Shown here piece after piece: positions 7,721 through 14,980 of a DNA stretch of 24,234 bases. The notes under the pieces are model-generated. The model was not told where the DNA came from and made no database searches. It worked only from the letters and a program-made list of their open reading frames with translations. The DNA is taken from positions 1-24,234 of the forward strand of contig CAKPJC010000025.1 in the NCBI GenBank assembly GCA_934162535.1, read 5' to 3'. Made by a program: the position numbers and the translations under genes. Position 1 is the first letter of the stretch. Each line of letters begins with the position of its first letter. The DNA comes from an uncultured Clostridia bacterium. GTDB taxonomy: Bacteria; Bacillota; Clostridia; TANB77; CAG-508.

Positions 7721-8383
7721 ATGAATAGTAAATATAGCAATGTATTAACAGTTCTACTAGTTGTGGTAATAGTTGCGATAGTAGGAATTGTAGCATTTTT
7801 AGGATACAGATATTATAGGAGCTCAAAAATAAAAAATAATTCAGAAGACTTTGTTGGATCATTCTTAAATGATTCTAGCACAGATCAGGATAAATCAGGC
7901 GACACAGATTCAGGAGATATATTCTCAGGAATTGAAGGTGGAAAAACAGAAACATCTGCAAGTGGAAAAGTAAAAAAATTCAATGGATATGTTGTAGCAG
8001 GAACAATTGAAATACCAGCAACAAAACTAAGCTGTCCGGTATTATCAAAAGCTGAATACTCAAAATCAGCACTTGAAACATCTGTTGTAGAAATATATGG
8101 GCCAGGACTAAATCAAGTTGGAAACACAACTATAGTAGGGCACAATTATAGAAATGGAACATTTTTCTCAAACAACAAAAAACTTAATAATGGAGATAAG
8201 ATATATATAACAGACTTAGATGGAAATAGAGTAAGTTACACAATATACAATAAATATGAGGGATCTGATACAGAATCAGATTATATGACAAGGGACACAA
8301 ATGGTGCTAGAGAAATATCTTTATCTACATGCACAGATGATAGTAAGGCAAGATTAATAATTTGGGCTAAAGCAGACGAATAA
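7721..8383 (+). CDS. Sortase family transpeptidase, membrane-anchored
   Basis: A 220-residue cysteine transpeptidase that attaches surface proteins to the cell wall. Residues about 8-28 form one N-terminal membrane helix (LLVVVIVAIVGIVAFLG). A low-complexity Ser/Asp/Gly-rich linker (about 40-80) follows, then the sortase domain. The catalytic triad is visible: His141 in TIVGHN, Cys204 in SLSTC and Arg211 in KARLIIW. The SLSTCT motif resembles class B-type TLSTC signatures, but the domain is small and I cannot fix the class. GGAGG lies 10 bases before the ATG. It is flanked by a likely own promoter and a hairpin, so it appears monocistronic. No LPxTG-like substrate gene is in the window. Confidence 0.9.
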   Translation: MNSKYSNVLTVLLVVVIVAIVGIVAFLGYRYYRSSKIKNNSEDFVGSFLNDSSTDQDKSGDTDSGDIFSGIEGGKTETSASGKVKKFNGYVVAGTIEIPATKLSCPVLSKAEYSKSALETSVVEIYGPGLNQVGNTTIVGHNYRNGTFFSNNKKLNNGDKIYITDLDGNRVSYTIYNKYEGSDTESDYMTRDTNGAREISLSTCTDDSKARLIIWAKADE

Positions 8384-8393
8384 AAAACAGATT

Positions 8394-8425
8394 ATCCCCA
8401 TAATGAAAAAAATCATCATGGGGAT
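8394..8425 (+). terminator. Hairpin between the sortase gene and ligA, possible weak terminator
   Basis: ATCCCCAT (8394-8401) pairs with ATGGGGAT (8418-8425), with an inner ATGA/TCAT extension around an A-rich loop. The following TTTAAACATATTT is only a weak T-tract, so termination may be partial. Confidence 0.55.
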
Positions 8426-8457
8426 TTAAACATATTTAGACGAAAGGAAAAAATATA

Positions 8458-10458
8458 ATGGACAAGAAACAAGCAGAAGCAAGAATAAAAGAATTAAGGA
8501 AAGCAACAGAATATCATGCAAAAAAATATTATGATGAAGATAAGCCTGAAATATCGGATTTTGAATATGATATGATGATGTTAGAACTAAGAACATTGGA
8601 AAGTCAATATCCAGATTTAGTTGAAAAAACATCATTAACACAAAAAGTTGGAGGAACCGTAAAAGAGGGATTCCAAAAAGTCGAACATGAAGTTCCATTA
8701 CAGAGTTTACAAGATGTTTTTGATTTTGAAGAAATAAAATTATTTGATGAAAGAGTAAAAAAACAAGCAAAAGAAAAAGGAATACAAGAAGTAAAATATG
8801 TGGTAGAAACAAAAATAGATGGACTTTCATCTGCACTTGAATACAAAAATGGAAAGCTTGTGAGAGGTGCAACAAGAGGAAATGGTCTTGTAGGAGAAGA
8901 TGTTACAGAAAACTTAAAAACAATAAAAACAATACCGAAGGAATTACCAGAAAAAATAGATATAACAGTAAGAGGGGAAGTTTTTATTTCAAAAAAAGAA
9001 TTTGAAAAAATGAATCAAGAAAGAGAACAAAGTGAGGAAGAATTATTTGCAAATGCTCGTAATGCTGCAGCAGGTTCATTAAGACAATTAGACAGTAACA
9101 TAACTAAAAATAGACCATTAGATATATATATATTTAATGTTCAAAAAATAGAAGGAAAAGATTTTAATTCGCATTATGAAGAGCTAGAATATTTAGAAAA
9201 ACTTGGGTTTAATGTAAATCCTGTTAGAATATATTGCAATAATATAAATGAAGTAATAGATGCAATAAACAAAATTGGAGTAGACAGAGAAAAGCTTACA
9301 TTTGGAATAGATGGAGCAGTAGTAAAAGTAGATAATTTGAAATTAAGAGAAATATTAGGAACAACAACAAAAGTACCTAAATGGGCAATTGCATATAAAT
9401 ATCCACCAGAAAGAAAAGAAACAATACTAAAAGATATTACATTTCAAGTTGGCAGAACTGGTGTTATAACGCCAATGGCAATATTAGAACCAGTTAAGGT
9501 TGCAGGTTCAACAATATCAAAAACAACACTTCATAATGAAGACTTCGTTAAAGAAAAAGATTTGAGAATTGGTGACAAAGTTATAATTCAAAAAGCAGGA
9601 GATGTTATCCCAGAAATAGTAGAAGCAATAAAAAGTGAAAGAACAGGAGAGGAAAAAGAATTTGAAATGCCAACAATTTGTCCAGAATGTGGCGCAGATG
9701 CTGTAAGAGAAGTGGGAGAAGTTGCTGTAAGATGTACTGGAATAGAATGTCCAGCAAAACTGTATAGAAATTTAGTGCACTTTGTATCAAGAGAGGCAAT
9801 GAATATTGATGGATTAGGAGAAAACATAATAGGAATTTTACTTGAAAAAAATATGATTTCAAATATTGCTGATATATATGACTTGAAATTTGAAGATTTA
9901 GCTTCATTGAAAAAAAGTGGCAATAAATTTGCACAAAACTTAATTGATAGTATAAATACAAGTAAAAAGAATGAATTACATAGACTCATTACAGCACTGG
10001 GAATTCGTCACGTTGGAGTAAAAGCTGCAAAAATACTTGCACGAAAATTTAAAAACATAGATAATCTTTCAAAAGCAACATCAACAGAATTAAGTCAGGT
10101 TGATGAAGTTGGACCAATAGTAGCTAATAGTATAATAGAATTTTTTAATCAAGATCAAACAAAAGACTTAATTGAAAGATTAAAAAGAGCAGGTGTAAAC
10201 ACAACAGAAACTGAGGCAGAAGATATAGATGAAAGATTTTACGGAAAGACATTTGTACTTACGGGAACATTAGAAAATTATTCACGAGATGAAGCTTCAC
10301 AAATAATTGAAAAATTTGGAGGAAAAACATCTGGTTCAGTATCTAAAAAAACGAGTTATGTATTAGCAGGAGAAGATGCTGGAAGTAAGCTAACAAAAGC
10401 CGAAAGACTTGGCGTACCAGTAATAACTGAAACAGAATTTGAAGAAATGTGTAAATAA
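8458..10458 (+). CDS. ligA: NAD-dependent DNA ligase
   Basis: It seals nicks in DNA during replication and repair using NAD+. At 666 residues it is normal length. Visible in order: domain Ia with AKKYYDEDKPEISDFEYD, the adenylation site K119-I-D-G, the OB-fold with FQVGRTGVITPMA, a four-cysteine zinc finger (CPECG ... CTGIEC), helix-hairpin-helix repeats (about 440-580; ALGIRHVG, LSQVDEVGP), and a C-terminal BRCT domain (about 590-666) with FVLTGTLENYSRDEA. GAAAGG precedes the ATG. The stop codon overlaps the next possible ATG by one base, which points to an operon with the small gene that follows and folD. pcrA, often the neighbour, is not here. Confidence 0.98.
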   Translation: MDKKQAEARIKELRKATEYHAKKYYDEDKPEISDFEYDMMMLELRTLESQYPDLVEKTSLTQKVGGTVKEGFQKVEHEVPLQSLQDVFDFEEIKLFDERVKKQAKEKGIQEVKYVVETKIDGLSSALEYKNGKLVRGATRGNGLVGEDVTENLKTIKTIPKELPEKIDITVRGEVFISKKEFEKMNQEREQSEEELFANARNAAAGSLRQLDSNITKNRPLDIYIFNVQKIEGKDFNSHYEELEYLEKLGFNVNPVRIYCNNINEVIDAINKIGVDREKLTFGIDGAVVKVDNLKLREILGTTTKVPKWAIAYKYPPERKETILKDITFQVGRTGVITPMAILEPVKVAGSTISKTTLHNEDFVKEKDLRIGDKVIIQKAGDVIPEIVEAIKSERTGEEKEFEMPTICPECGADAVREVGEVAVRCTGIECPAKLYRNLVHFVSREAMNIDGLGENIIGILLEKNMISNIADIYDLKFEDLASLKKSGNKFAQNLIDSINTSKKNELHRLITALGIRHVGVKAAKILARKFKNIDNLSKATSTELSQVDEVGPIVANSIIEFFNQDQTKDLIERLKRAGVNTTETEAEDIDERFYGKTFVLTGTLENYSRDEASQIIEKFGGKTSGSVSKKTSYVLAGEDAGSKLTKAERLGVPVITETEFEEMCK

Positions 10459-10472
10459 TGAAAGGAAAAAAT

Positions 10473-10721
10473 ATGGACGAATATACTTTTGAAGATATGT
10501 GGCTAGATTTAAAAAATGGTTATCAAATATATTATACTTATGTAAGAAATAGATATGTTTTATTTAAGACAGCACAAAACTGTTATACACAAAAACTACT
10601 ATCAGATAATCCAAAAAATCCACAACCAAGAATGACAATGCTAACATTAAAAAGAGTACAAGAAATATTTCCGCATATGGAAGATATTGAATATAAAGTC
10701 GGAAGTGACTTTGAGATATAA
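10473..10721 (+). CDS. Small protein of unknown function between ligA and folD
   Basis: I do not recognise this 82-residue protein. It starts MDEYTFEDMWLDLKNGYQIYYTYVRNRY, contains a Pro/Asn-rich NPKNPQPR stretch in the middle and ends EDIEYKVGSDFEI. It has no membrane segment or signal peptide and looks like a small folded acidic/aromatic domain. I prefer the ATG at 10473, because AAAGGA sits 6 bases before it. The ATG at 10458 that overlaps the ligA stop has no separate ribosome binding site. Spacing on both sides (14 and 34 bases) argues for co-transcription with ligA and folD. It is a real gene by frame, ribosome binding site and codon use, but its function is unknown. Confidence 0.75.
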   Translation: MDEYTFEDMWLDLKNGYQIYYTYVRNRYVLFKTAQNCYTQKLLSDNPKNPQPRMTMLTLKRVQEIFPHMEDIEYKVGSDFEI

Positions 10722-10755
10722 AAAGATAAATATAAATAAAAAAGGAAAAATAAAA

Positions 10756-11601
10756 ATGGAAATAATAGACGGAAAAAAATTAGCAAAGCAAATAAGAGAA
10801 AAGCTGAAAATCGAATGTGAAGAACTACAAGAAAAAGGAATAAAACCAAAATTAGCAGTAATAATGGTAGGAGATGACAAGGCATCAAAAATATATGTAA
10901 AAAATAAAAGTAAAGCATGTGATGAAATAGGAATAGAATATGAAGAATATTTACTTGAAAAAGATATAAAACAAAAAGAACTAATTGAGTTAATCAATAA
11001 ATTAAACAATGATAAATCAGTTCATGGAATATTATTACAGAGTCCTATACCAGAAGGACTAGATATAAATGAGGCATTTAGAATAATAACACCAGAAAAA
11101 GATGTAGATGGATTTAATCCAACAAATGTAGGTAAACTTGTATTAAATCAAGACACTTTTGTATCATGTACACCATATGGCATAATGAAAATGTTTGAAG
11201 CATACGATATAGAATTAGAAGGAAAGAAAGTTGTAGTATTGGGTAGAAGTAATATTGTTGGAAAACCATTAGTCCAATGTTGTATAAATAAAAATGCAAC
11301 AGTGACAATATGTCATTCAAAAACAAAGAATATAAAAGAGCATGTAAAGGAAGCTGACATTGTTATATCAGCAATTGGAAAGCCTAAATATGTTACTGAA
11401 GATATGATAAAAGAAAAAGCAGTAGTAATAGATGTTGGAATAAATAGAACAGAAGATGGAAAAATAGTGGGAGACGTAGATTTTGAGAACGTGAGTAAAA
11501 AAGCAAGCTATATTACACCGGTACCAGGGGGAGTTGGACCGATGACAATCGCAATATTAATGAATAATGTGATAAAAGCATGTAAAAATCAAAACAAATA
11601 A
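10756..11601 (+). CDS. folD: Bifunctional methylene-THF dehydrogenase / methenyl-THF cyclohydrolase
   Basis: It interconverts 5,10-methylene- and 10-formyl-tetrahydrofolate using NADP, supplying one-carbon units for purines and initiator Met-tRNA. The 281-residue form starts MEIIDGKKLAKQIREKL. The substrate-binding region has SKIYVKNKSKACDEIGI with the catalytic Tyr/Lys, plus ILLQSPIP and PEKDVDGFNP. The NADP-binding fold has VVVLGRSNIVGKP, and PVPGGVGPMTIAILMNN closes the protein. An in-frame extension reaches back to 10687, but it overlaps the previous gene and encodes a Lys-rich, non-family sequence. AAAGGA 9 bases before 10756 supports the chosen start. A strong hairpin follows. Confidence 0.97.
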   Translation: MEIIDGKKLAKQIREKLKIECEELQEKGIKPKLAVIMVGDDKASKIYVKNKSKACDEIGIEYEEYLLEKDIKQKELIELINKLNNDKSVHGILLQSPIPEGLDINEAFRIITPEKDVDGFNPTNVGKLVLNQDTFVSCTPYGIMKMFEAYDIELEGKKVVVLGRSNIVGKPLVQCCINKNATVTICHSKTKNIKEHVKEADIVISAIGKPKYVTEDMIKEKAVVIDVGINRTEDGKIVGDVDFENVSKKASYITPVPGGVGPMTIAILMNNVIKACKNQNK

Positions 11602-11605
11602 TATA

Positions 11606-11650
11606 GGGGGCATTATACTAGTAAGAGCTAGTATAATGCTCTTTGAGTTT
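11606..11650 (+). terminator. Terminator after folD
   Basis: A perfect 12-base stem, GCATTATACTAG (11610-11621) with CTAGTATAATGC (11628-11639), around a 6-base loop, extended by G-T pairs. It is followed by TCTTTGAGTTTTT, a broken T-tract. Confidence 0.75.
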
Positions 11651-11710
11651 TTATCATTGCAGTAATCAAAAATAAAGTAAAAAGTATGCTTGGGATTTTT
11701 AGGAGGTAAA

Positions 11711-12391
11711 ATGTTAATAGAAGAAATATCAATAAATAATAAAAAATATCCAGAAAAATTAAGGAACATATATGATGCACCAAAGAAACTATATGTTATT
11801 GGAAATAAAGAGATATTAAATCAAAAAGGTATTGCCATTGTAGGAAGTAGAAAAGCAACACAATATGGTAAAAATGTAACATTAGAAATGTCAAGAGAGC
11901 TTTCAAAAAGAGGAATAAATGTAATAAGTGGATTGGCTGTTGGTATAGACTCATATGCACATATTGGATGTCTTGGAGAAAAAGGTAAAACAATAGCAAT
12001 ACTAGGAAATGGATTAGACACAATATATCCGGTTCAAAACAGAAAATTAGCAAAAGCAATATTAGAAAATGATGGATGCATAATATCAGAATATCCAATA
12101 GGAGCAAAAATAGAAAAAAGAAATTTTCCTCAAAGGAATAGATTAATAAGTGGATTATCAGATGGAATACTCATTGTTGAAGCAAATAAAAAAAGTGGAG
12201 CATTAATAACAGCTGAATTTGGGCTAGAACAAGGAAAAGAAATATTTGTAATTCCAGGAGACATTACAAGAGAACAAAGTGAAGGTTGCAATATACTAAT
12301 AAAAGAAGGTGCAAATGTTGTAACATCATGTGAAGATATATCAAGCTATTTACAGAATTTGACTTTTTTACAAAAATTTGATACAATATAA
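11711..12391 (+). CDS. dprA: DNA processing protein DprA (Smf), minimal form
   Basis: It binds incoming single-stranded DNA during transformation and loads RecA. The 226 residues are essentially the Rossmann-like DprA core: GIAIVGSRKATQYG, VISGLAVGIDSYAH, AILGNGLDTIYP, FPQRNRLISGLSDG, and KSGALITAEFGLEQGKEIFVIPG. The protein ends soon after the core, without the C-terminal winged-helix domain that many DprA carry, and the N-terminal SAM-like domain is also absent or very short. The ATG at 11711 follows AGGAGG by 4 bases. The in-frame TTG at 11690 has no ribosome binding site. The normal follower topA is missing; a gene of foreign composition comes next. Confidence 0.93.
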   Translation: MLIEEISINNKKYPEKLRNIYDAPKKLYVIGNKEILNQKGIAIVGSRKATQYGKNVTLEMSRELSKRGINVISGLAVGIDSYAHIGCLGEKGKTIAILGNGLDTIYPVQNRKLAKAILENDGCIISEYPIGAKIEKRNFPQRNRLISGLSDGILIVEANKKSGALITAEFGLEQGKEIFVIPGDITREQSEGCNILIKEGANVVTSCEDISSYLQNLTFLQKFDTI

Positions 12392-12456
12392 ACACTTTGA
12401 CTTGTATAAGTCAGCAAAACAGGAAAACCATCGACTTAATTTGGGAGGTACTCATC

Positions 12457-12957
12457 ATGAAAGACAAATCCTACAACAACTCCAAAGGCTGGGAAAAGAT
12501 AGTGGAAAGCTATCGAAAGGAAAAGGAAAAGTGGGCTACAACACCTGAAGGGCAGAAATACCAAATGGCACAACAGCAAGAAGAGGAACAGATTAGGAAA
12601 GTAGTGGAGAGAGTATTGGAAATCGATGCGACTGAACAGATTATGTTCAAAAGCGAAGAGGCACAGAAACTGTGGAACCATGCACTTAATTCAAGTGCAG
12701 AAAGTTTCTGCGGAACGAACGCAATGAAGTATGCACGGTGCTGGGCAAAGTACATGCAAGTACTTATTGCAGAAGGAAAAGAAGTCGTGGATGTAGCAGA
12801 ATATGCTTCGGTCAAGTGTGATGCTGTATTCAGTGTCTCAAAATTGCAAAAGAGGTATGCTATACAGATACTTATAAGGGTATGGAAATATGGTAGCGAG
12901 CTGGAAAACTGGAGCAAAGAGAAACATGGAATCAACAATGAGGATTCCATAAGCTGA
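12457..12957 (+). CDS. Unrecognised 166-residue protein in a higher-GC segment, probably acquired
   Basis: I do not recognise this protein. The chosen ATG has GGGAGG 8 bases upstream; the same frame extends to 12397 without a better start. The first 60 residues are charged and probably coiled-coil (KGWEKIVESYRKEKEKW, then QQQEEEQIRKVVERVLEI). The rest is mixed, with several cysteines and aromatics (SFCGTNAMKYARCWAKYM) and a basic helix (VSKLQKRYAIQILIRVWKYG) that could bind nucleic acid, though no known motif shows. There is no membrane segment. Sample stretches (12661-12780) are about 44% GC by hand count against about 32% in adjacent dprA samples, and the gene uses codons such as CGG, CTG and TTC that are rare in its neighbours. 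This suggests horizontal transfer. Confidence 0.75.
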   Translation: MKDKSYNNSKGWEKIVESYRKEKEKWATTPEGQKYQMAQQQEEEQIRKVVERVLEIDATEQIMFKSEEAQKLWNHALNSSAESFCGTNAMKYARCWAKYMQVLIAEGKEVVDVAEYASVKCDAVFSVSKLQKRYAIQILIRVWKYGSELENWSKEKHGINNEDSIS

Positions 12958-12978
12958 CAATCACAAGGTTAATAACCT

Positions 12979-13011
12979 AAAAAGAGCAGATAATTATTTA
13001 ATTATCTGCTC
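12979..13011 (-). terminator. Terminator between convergent genes, mainly for hpt on the - strand
   Basis: GAGCAGATAATTA (12984-12996) pairs with TAATTATCTGCTC (12999-13011). On the - strand the stem is followed by TTTTT (AAAAA at 12979-12983 on +). The + side lacks a T-run. Confidence 0.8.
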
Positions 13012-13019
13012 AATATAAA

Positions 13020-13547
13020 TTATACATCGACATATCCTATGTAATCAAGATTTCTATATTTTTCATCATAATCAAGGCCGTAGCCCAAAACAAATTGATT
13101 GTCAATTTCAAAACCAGAATAATCTACATTAACAGGTTTAACACGTCTTTCCTTTTTATCCAAAAGAACGCAAACTTTCAAAGATTTTGGGTTTTTCTGT
13201 TTTAAGTAATTACATAAATAATCTAATGTAGTACCAGAGTCAATAATATCTTCAACAACAATAACATGTTTATTTTCAATATCTTCACTAATACCTAACT
13301 TGAAATTGATTGTACCAGTAGATTCCCTTTGATTAACACCATAACTACTAACTTTAACAAAATCCATAATAACATCACTATTCTTTATTTTCTTAGAAAG
13401 GTCAATTGCAAAATATACTGCACCTTTTAAAACACAAACCATAACAATATCTTCACCATTATAATCATTTGATATATGCTCTGCAATTTCTTCAATTCTT
13501 TCTTGTAGTGTATTACTATCTACTAATACTTTAACATTTTCTAACAT
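13020..13547 (-). CDS. hpt: Hypoxanthine phosphoribosyltransferase
   Basis: A purine salvage enzyme of 175 residues that joins hypoxanthine or guanine to PRPP. The PRPP-binding loop is clear (VIVVEDIIDSGTTLDYL). GEDIVMVCVLKGAVYFAIDLSKKI near residues 34-56 and VKVSSYGVNQRESTGTINF fit the HPRT family, as does the C-terminal DNQFVLGYGLDYDEKYRNLDYIG. Two ATGs lie 6 bases apart. I chose the second (13547) because AAAGGAG is 8 bases from it but only 2 from the first (13553). It lies 58 bases downstream of a TetR-type gene on the same strand and may share its transcript. Confidence 0.95.
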   Translation of the reverse strand: MLENVKVLVDSNTLQERIEEIAEHISNDYNGEDIVMVCVLKGAVYFAIDLSKKIKNSDVIMDFVKVSSYGVNQRESTGTINFKLGISEDIENKHVIVVEDIIDSGTTLDYLCNYLKQKNPKSLKVCVLLDKKERRVKPVNVDYSGFEIDNQFVLGYGLDYDEKYRNLDYIGYVDV

Positions 13548-13605
13548 AATCATAACTCCTTTACTAAATTAATCAAACTAAAAATCATTAAACAAAAAAC
13601 ACAAA

Positions 13606-14220
13606 TTATTTCAAAATATCAGAAACAGAGAAAACAACAATATCTATCATTTTATTATAGTTAAGCTCTTTATGTTTGTGATAAACTATTTCATGGCATA
13701 AATTATCAATCATACTAATAGATATATGAACTTTTTCACTAAGATTTTCAGAAGAAAAACCATTATTAATAAGTATATTTGTAATTTTTCTTGTCATTTT
13801 CATTTCTGAATCATGAAAAATCTCCGCAACCTCTGCATCAGAATGAGTCATAGCTGTAATTTCTTCATGAGCAGTTTTTGAAAGCCTATGATTTTTAATG
13901 AACTTATCAATCATCTTTCTTATCAAATTAGAGAAATTAACAGAATTTATATCAAATCTTAAATCTGTATCATTTAACTCTAACATAGGAAAGAAAATAG
14001 AATCAGAATATTGTCGAATTCCTTCAATTAAAATATCATGTTTATCTTTAAAATACTGATAAACAATACCTGTAGAGACTTCTGCTCTTTTTGCGATTTC
14101 AGCAGTATTAGTGTTATAATACCCTTTTTCACAAATTAGTTCAAATCCTGCATGAATTATTTTTTCTTTTTTTTCAATGGAACGCTTCTGGATAGGTTCT
14201 CTTATTTCTGCATTTCCCAT
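13606..14220 (-). CDS. TetR/AcrR-family transcriptional regulator
   Basis: A 204-residue regulator. The N-terminal TetR helix-turn-helix is plain at about residues 18-64 (IIHAGFELICEKGYYNTNTA, EIAKRAEVSTGIVYQYFKDK, HDIL). The C-terminal two thirds are helical and variable, as expected for ligand binding and dimerisation; the ligand cannot be deduced. The frame is open back to 14373, but that extension is a hydrophobic, AT-driven stretch overlapping the opposite gene. The ATG at 14220 has AAAGGA before it. It is divergent from comF with only 53 bases between start codons, so it may regulate itself and comF and the KAP gene behind it. hpt follows on the same strand. Confidence 0.9.
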   Translation of the reverse strand: MGNAEIREPIQKRSIEKKEKIIHAGFELICEKGYYNTNTAEIAKRAEVSTGIVYQYFKDKHDILIEGIRQYSDSIFFPMLELNDTDLRFDINSVNFSNLIRKMIDKFIKNHRLSKTAHEEITAMTHSDAEVAEIFHDSEMKMTRKITNILINNGFSSENLSEKVHISISMIDNLCHEIVYHKHKELNYNKMIDIVVFSVSDILK

Positions 14221-14236
14221 ATTAATGATCCTTTCA

Positions 14237-14264
14237 ATTATATTATAAATAATTATAAATTCAA
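14237..14264 (-). promoter_or_regulatory. Candidate promoter of the TetR-type gene in the divergent region
   Basis: Reading on the - strand, TTGAAT (14264-14259), a 16-base spacer and TATAAT (14242-14237). A second overlapping TATAAT at 14247-14242 has too short a spacer. The 53-base region is almost pure A/T, so the match is only moderately significant. Transcription start would fall very close to the ribosome binding site. Confidence 0.4.
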
Positions 14265-14273
14265 AATCGAATA

Positions 14274-14957
14274 ATGTCAATAAAATACGAAGAGGTGAGC
14301 AAAATAAAATCAATATTAGATGTAATATACCCACAAATATGTAGTATATGTGGAAAATTAGATACAAAATCATTATGCAATAAATGCAGTCAAAAACTAA
14401 AAAAAGAATACAAATTTAGAGAAGATGATTATTCTAAATCAAAAGAAAAACATTTTATGAAACACTATTACTTTTTTAAATATGAAGGAATAATAAGAAG
14501 ACAAATATTAGCACTAAAATTTCATGAAAAACCTTATACACATAAAACAATAGGAAGATTTTTAGAAAATCAGCAAAAAAGTTTTGAAAAATTAAAAAAG
14601 TATGATATAATAATAATAGTTCCTATAAGCAAAAAAAGGAAAAAAGAGAGAGGTTATAATCAAAGTGAATTAGTAGCCAAAGAAATTTCGAGAATAATAT
14701 CAGTGAAAATAATAAAAAATCAAATAAAAAAAATCAAAAACACAGTACCACAAAGCACATTAAGTAAAGAGCAAAGAATTCAAAATGTAAAAGGTGTATA
14801 TACTGTAGGAAATATAGAAAAAATCAAAAACAAAAAAATACTAATATTTGATGATATATATACAACAGGAAATACTGTAAATGAATGTGCCAGGAATCTG
14901 GTAGAACAAGGAATGAAAAAAGAAGATATATCAATACTTACAATAGCTAAAGACTAA
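14274..14957 (+). CDS. comF: ComF-family phosphoribosyltransferase-like protein
   Basis: A competence-associated protein of the ComF/GntX family, 227 residues. The N-terminal zinc ribbon has four cysteines in two pairs (CSICG and CNKC, about residues 22-39). The C-terminal part is a phosphoribosyltransferase-type fold with KKRKKERGYNQSELVAKEIS and the PRPP-binding-like ILIFDDIYTTGNTVNECA. Family members are needed for DNA uptake or ssDNA handling in transformation. The start is uncertain: the ATG at 14274 lacks a ribosome binding site, while AGAGGTGA sits at 14291-14298 with no ATG downstream before the zinc ribbon; a GTG at 14295 is possible. A KAP NTPase gene follows by 23 bases. Confidence 0.88.
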   Translation: MSIKYEEVSKIKSILDVIYPQICSICGKLDTKSLCNKCSQKLKKEYKFREDDYSKSKEKHFMKHYYFFKYEGIIRRQILALKFHEKPYTHKTIGRFLENQQKSFEKLKKYDIIIIVPISKKRKKERGYNQSELVAKEISRIISVKIIKNQIKKIKNTVPQSTLSKEQRIQNVKGVYTVGNIEKIKNKKILIFDDIYTTGNTVNECARNLVEQGMKKEDISILTIAKD

Positions 14958-14980
14958 GCAGAATTTAGTAAGGAGGAGAA

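Noticed and set aside
10687..10755. N-terminal extension of folD
   Set aside because: It overlaps the preceding gene and is Lys-rich and unlike the family; the ATG at 10756 has a good ribosome binding site and gives the normal FolD start.
12410..12435. Possible repeat shared with 23680-23705 (both contain an AGGAAAA..CCAT stretch)
   Set aside because: The match is about a dozen bases, differs in the number of A residues and is expected by chance at this AT content.
14221..14373. N-terminal hydrophobic extension of the TetR-type regulator, which would look like a membrane anchor
   Set aside because: It is translated from the AT-rich intergenic region and the antisense of comF; the ATG at 14220 with AAAGGA is the natural start.
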